NCBI GenBank assembly: GCA_033722675.1
Contig: JAWVYO010000106.1
Span: forward strand, 1-7,684
Length of the DNA: 7,684 nt
Direction of reading: 5' to 3'
Origin: DATHYU01 sp033722675
Lineage (GTDB): Bacteria; Actinomycetota; Acidimicrobiia; Spongiisociales; UBA11373
In this document: piece after piece, positions 5,648 to 7,684 of the stretch
Numbering within the stretch: the first letter of the stretch is position 1
How the letters are laid out: the number at the start of each line of letters is the position of its first letter
Program-made: the position numbers and the translations under genes
The notes under the pieces: generated by a model
What the model was told of the DNA's origin: nothing
The model's input: the letters and a program-made list of their open reading frames with translations, nothing else
Databases searched by the model: none

Positions 5648-6586
5648 TCAGCCGCCGTAGCGGTAGCGGTCCACGACGTTGCCGGAGCGGTCGAGGAGCA
5701 GCGCCATGTCGCCGCCGTTCGACCAGACCGGTCCGGCTGCACACCAGTGGAGCTCGGCGGCCGTGTCGGTTCCGCAGCCGGTCCGGACGACGATGCCGCC
5801 GTCGGCGGGGACGATCGTGTCCGGTTCGAAGGTGTAGCGGTGGGTGGACGACTCGTCGCGCAGGGTCCATCCGCCGATGTCGACGCCGTCACCGTCGTTG
5901 ACGAGCCTCACCCACTCGTCGACGAGGCGATCACCGTCGGGGCCCGGAGGGTCCTCCTCGATCCTGGCGACGGCCACCCGCGCCTCGGTGGGCGGGCCGC
6001 AGGCGTCGGCCGCCCACAGGCCCCGGCCCCGGGAGAAGGCCTCCTCCTCGGCGGCGAGGAACGACTCGAGGGCCTGGTGGGCGAAGGACGTGGCGATGGC
6101 CGAACCGCCGACCACCTGGGCGAGGTTGACCAGGGCGTCGTCGGCGATCAGGTAGCCCCGGGTTCGCCCGAACTGGTCGGTGCCCACTCGCACGAGCGCG
6201 ACGTCGGCGTCGCGGAGGAGGGCGACGAGCGCCTCCCGTGCCCGATCGCCGAAGCATTCGTCCCGGGCCTCGGGCGCGTTGATGCCCTCGAGCCGCACCT
6301 CCTCGGTGCCGTTGGGGGTGGCGACGACGAGTGAGTCGCCGTCGGTGACGGTCTCGACGGTGACGGGGATCCGATCGCCCTCGATGGGCGGCACGAGGTC
6401 GGGGAGCCCGACGGCCGAGGTGGTGACCGGGTTCGTCGTGACCGGACCGGTGGTCACCGCTCCTGTCGTCGCGGGCGAGGTCGTGGCGGCGGTCGATGGC
6501 GGGATGCTGGTGGCGGCCGGCTCGCCGCCGTCGGTGCAGGCACCGGCGAGGAGGGCGAGTCCGACGACGGCGGCGGTGATGCGCAT
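5648..6586 (-). CDS. Lipoprotein with thermonuclease (SNase) and lamin-tail domains
   Basis: The product is 312 aa in four parts. (1) A lipoprotein signal, residues 1-17: short basic start, a VVGLALL hydrophobic core, and the lipobox LAGAC with C17 as the lipidation site, so the protein is expected on the outer face of the cytoplasmic membrane. (2) A Thr/Pro/Ala-rich linker, about 23-66, with four TTxxV pentads. (3) An SNase-like domain, about 72-195: TDGDS (82-85), VRLEGINAPEA (97-107), QFGRTRGYL (138-146) and the RGRGLW end. Compared with staphylococcal nuclease, the catalytic Arg35, Glu43 and Arg87 appear conserved as R98, E106 and R141, but the Ca2+-ligand Asp40 position is Asn (N103). 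(4) A lamin-tail (LTD) beta-sandwich, about 202-312: DEWVRLVNDG, VDIGGWTLRD, VVRTGCG and VWSNGGDMALLLD. Cysteines 111/196 and 271/282 could pair. The likely role is extracellular nucleic-acid breakdown. ATG 6586 is preferred over GTG 6595 because TACCGT ends 7 nt before the ATG. Confidence 0.88.
   Translation of the reverse strand: MRITAAVVGLALLAGACTDGGEPAATSIPPSTAATTSPATTGAVTTGPVTTNPVTTSAVGLPDLVPPIEGDRIPVTVETVTDGDSLVVATPNGTEEVRLEGINAPEARDECFGDRAREALVALLRDADVALVRVGTDQFGRTRGYLIADDALVNLAQVVGGSAIATSFAHQALESFLAAEEEAFSRGRGLWAADACGPPTEARVAVARIEEDPPGPDGDRLVDEWVRLVNDGDGVDIGGWTLRDESSTHRYTFEPDTIVPADGGIVVRTGCGTDTAAELHWCAAGPVWSNGGDMALLLDRSGNVVDRYRYGG
6410..6469 (-). repeat. Four TTxxV pentads in the lipoprotein linker
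   Basis: Residues 40-59 read TTGAV, TTGPV, TTNPV, TTSAV. The 15-bp units are imperfect at DNA level. This is a typical low-complexity spacer between a lipid anchor and an extracellular domain. Repeat number may vary between strains, and the Thr residues are possible O-glycosylation sites. Confidence 0.75.
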
Positions 6587-6593
6587 GGGGGGC

Positions 6594-6599
6594 ACGGTA
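6594..6599 (-). promoter_or_regulatory. Candidate -10 for the nuclease lipoprotein, leaderless start
   Basis: On the minus strand TACCGT (TANNNT) ends 7 nt before ATG 6586, with seven bases dominated by C between and no Shine-Dalgarno. It overlaps the alternative GTG start at 6595, which argues that the ATG is the true start. Confidence 0.4.
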
Positions 6600-6643
6600 G
6601 CCCCGGATCGGAGGCTTTCTTTCGCGGCCTGCCCTGCACCCTC

Positions 6644-6684
6644 TTGCAGATACTTGTGGTCATCTGTATGTACATGGCATGACC
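6644..6684 (+). promoter_or_regulatory. Promoter and possible operator over the start of the 148-aa gene
   Basis: A -35-like TTGCAG (6644-6649) and a weak -10-like TATGTA (6667-6672) are 17 bp apart, and the latter ends 6 nt before ATG 6679, the same geometry as the other leaderless candidates. Two palindromic elements overlap it: GGTCAT (6658-6663) with ATGACC (6679-6684) as 6-bp inverted arms spaced by 15 nt, the right arm including the start codon; and the 8-bp palindrome ATGTACAT (6669-6676) between them. The stretch is clearly less GC-rich than its surroundings. No regulator is identified. Confidence 0.35.
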
Positions 6685-7125
6685 TCCACGGCGCACGGGC
6701 CCCTCCATCCTCATGCCCGTCCTCCCATGTCGATGGTGGCCGCGCCGGTTCCGTGCGCCGAGGAGGTCATCCCCCGGCCGACCGCCGTGGAGCGTCCCTG
6801 GATCGTTCCCCGGCTGCTCGACGACGGGCGGCCGGGGCACGACCTCGACGATCCGGCCGTCCGACGGTTCTGGACCGCGCTCGTCGGGCCCGGCGCCACG
6901 GCGGACCTGCTGCGAATGACCCGGGCCGCCGTCACCCGTCGCCCGATTCGCGAACCCCGGCACCGCTGGGCGCTCCTGCGCGAACAGGCGATCTGGTGGG
7001 ACGGCGCGGACCTCTGGGTCCACCGCCGCATCCCGTACCTCGTCGAGTGGCAGGTCCGGCGGCTCCGCCCCGCGCTCCGCGCCGAGTACCGGCTGGTGCT
7101 CGAGCGTCTCGCCGACGCCGCCTAG
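6679..7125 (+). CDS. Hypothetical protein, 148 aa, Arg/Trp-rich
   Basis: I do not recognise this protein. It has strong G/C bias at third codon positions from about residue 20 onward, supporting real coding. Residues 1-35 are Pro/His-rich and probably disordered. Residues 36-148 are mostly helical, with a pattern of aromatic and basic residues: DDPAVRRFWTALVGPGATAD, then MTRAAVTRRPI, EQAIWWDGADLWVHRRIPYL and VEWQVRRLRPALRAEYRLVL. There is no signal peptide, membrane segment or Cys cluster (a single Cys at 26). The fold might be a small helical or DNA- or membrane-surface-associated domain, but nothing decides this. The start at 6679 rests on promoter geometry; ATG 6727 is an alternative that would remove the unusual His/Pro segment. 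The gene diverges from the nuclease lipoprotein, and its TAG abuts the stop of the convergent malic enzyme gene. Confidence 0.65.
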   Translation: MTSTAHGPLHPHARPPMSMVAAPVPCAEEVIPRPTAVERPWIVPRLLDDGRPGHDLDDPAVRRFWTALVGPGATADLLRMTRAAVTRRPIREPRHRWALLREQAIWWDGADLWVHRRIPYLVEWQVRRLRPALRAEYRLVLERLADAA

Positions 7126-7683
7126 CTAGACCGCCGCCTTCTTCTGGGCGTCGAGCACCGCGATGGCCGTCAGGTTCACGATGTCGCCGACGTCGACGTC
7201 CCGCTGGAGGACGTGGACCGACTTCGAGAGTCCGCTCAGGATCGGGCCGATGATCTCGGCGCGCCCGAGCCGGCCCAGGAGCTTGTAGGCGGCGTTGGCC
7301 GCCGTGAGCGTGGGGAACACGAGCACGTTGGCCTCGGTGCCGAGGGCGTTGAACGGGTGGCGCCGGTGCAGCAGGTCGGGGGTGACCGCGATGTCGGCCT
7401 GCATCTCGCCGTCGAGGGGCAGATCGGGCTCCCGCTCCCGACAGAGCTGGACGGCCTGCTGCACCCGATCCGGTTCGGGTCCCTGGGCGGAGCCGAAGTT
7501 CGAGTACGAGATGAGCGCCACTCGCGGTGACACGTCGAAGTACGTGCTCGCGAGGTTGGCGGTCGCCAGGGCGATCTCGGCGAGCTGCTCGGCCGTGGGC
7601 TCGGGGTTCACGGCGCTGTCGGCGATGAAGTACGGCTGCCCGCCGGCGATCACGATGTAGATGCCGTGGACGATCGTCCGACC
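7126..7683 (-). CDS. maeB: Probable NADP-dependent malic enzyme, C-terminal phosphotransacetylase-like domain (partial)
   Basis: The minus strand is open from the right edge to a TAG at 7126-7128, giving 185 C-terminal residues; the start is outside. The sequence belongs to the phosphate acetyl/butyryl transferase family: ADSAVNPEPTAEQLAEIA, RVALISYSNFGSA, DGEMQADIA, NVLVFPTLTAANAAYKLL, AEIIGPILSGL, and DIVNLTAIAVLDAQ near the end. This domain occurs in stand-alone phosphotransacetylases and as the C-terminal half of MaeB malic enzymes, where it is thought to be regulatory (acetyl-CoA sensing). SYSNFGS and GEMQAD resemble the MaeB versions more than Pta (which typically has STKGS and GELQ). 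MaeB decarboxylates malate to pyruvate with NADP+. The N-terminal malic and NAD-binding domains should lie to the right of the window. A stand-alone Pta is the alternative. Confidence 0.75.
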   Translation of the reverse strand, partial: GRTIVHGIYIVIAGGQPYFIADSAVNPEPTAEQLAEIALATANLASTYFDVSPRVALISYSNFGSAQGPEPDRVQQAVQLCREREPDLPLDGEMQADIAVTPDLLHRRHPFNALGTEANVLVFPTLTAANAAYKLLGRLGRAEIIGPILSGLSKSVHVLQRDVDVGDIVNLTAIAVLDAQKKAAV

Positions 7684-7684
7684 C

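Noticed and set aside
5620..5892. Upstream extension of moaA to 5892
   Set aside because: The added residues overlap the nuclease lipoprotein coding sequence out of frame, are Ser/Thr/Ala/Pro-rich, and are not part of MoaA, which begins shortly before the first Cys cluster.
6454..7023. Minus-strand frame across the divergent gap and the 148-aa gene
   Set aside because: It covers the lipoprotein signal region out of frame and the antisense of a better coding frame. There is no recognisable content.
581..7684. A multi-gene defence or mobile-element system
   Set aside because: An ADP-ribosylglycohydrolase, a nuclease and a DNA repair protein in one window invite the idea. However, they are on alternating strands with separate promoters, mixed with housekeeping genes, and no toxin, integrase, transposase or partner gene is visible.

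Overview
The window is GC-rich (roughly 70% by eye) bacterial chromosome. The third codon positions are strongly G/C-biased. Most gene starts have no Shine-Dalgarno sequence and instead carry a TANNNT (-10-like) hexamer 6-8 nt upstream, which suggests leaderless transcripts. Together with the gene types, this fits a high-GC actinobacterium; Acidimicrobiia is a guess from overall flavour and not proven here. I see no phage, IS element, CRISPR array, tRNA or rRNA.

Layout. 1-174: the last 57 codons of an ADP-ribosylglycohydrolase family protein (+), followed at once by a hairpin. 175-580: non-coding DNA dominated by a direct repeat (two 148-bp copies, offset exactly 163 bp, about 92% identical by eye), each copy ending in two units of a 33-bp sub-repeat. 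581-859: a small protein of unknown function with a C-x5-C-x2-C cluster at its end (+). 903-2234: a 12-TM MFS transporter of the UMF1/Atg22-like type (+). 2231-2980: an AlkD-like HEAT-repeat DNA glycosylase (-). 3054-4607: 1-pyrroline-5-carboxylate dehydrogenase (+). 4612-5619: MoaA, GTP 3',8-cyclase (-). 5648-6586: a lipoprotein with a thermonuclease (SNase) domain and a lamin-tail domain (-). 6679-7125: a 148-aa protein of unknown function (+). 7126-7683: the C-terminal phosphotransacetylase-like domain of a probable NADP-dependent malic enzyme (-), running off the right edge.

The genes alternate in strand and look like mostly single-gene housekeeping units: proline catabolism, molybdenum cofactor synthesis, alkylation repair, transport, extracellular nuclease and malate/pyruvate metabolism. 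They do not form one pathway. Only the nuclease lipoprotein and moaA are co-oriented neighbours (28-bp gap), and moaA has its own candidate -10 in that gap. All three convergent pairs are packed with stop codons overlapping (CTAG at 2231-2234), abutting (TAGCTA at 7123-7128) or 4 bp apart (4605-4614), leaving no room for intergenic terminators.

I did not find a convincing new multi-gene system. The items most worth a second look are the 163-bp-period repeat in the first gap, the consistent leaderless-promoter pattern, the lipoprotein-SNase-LTD fusion with an Asp-to-Asn change next to its active site, and the small Cys-cluster protein.
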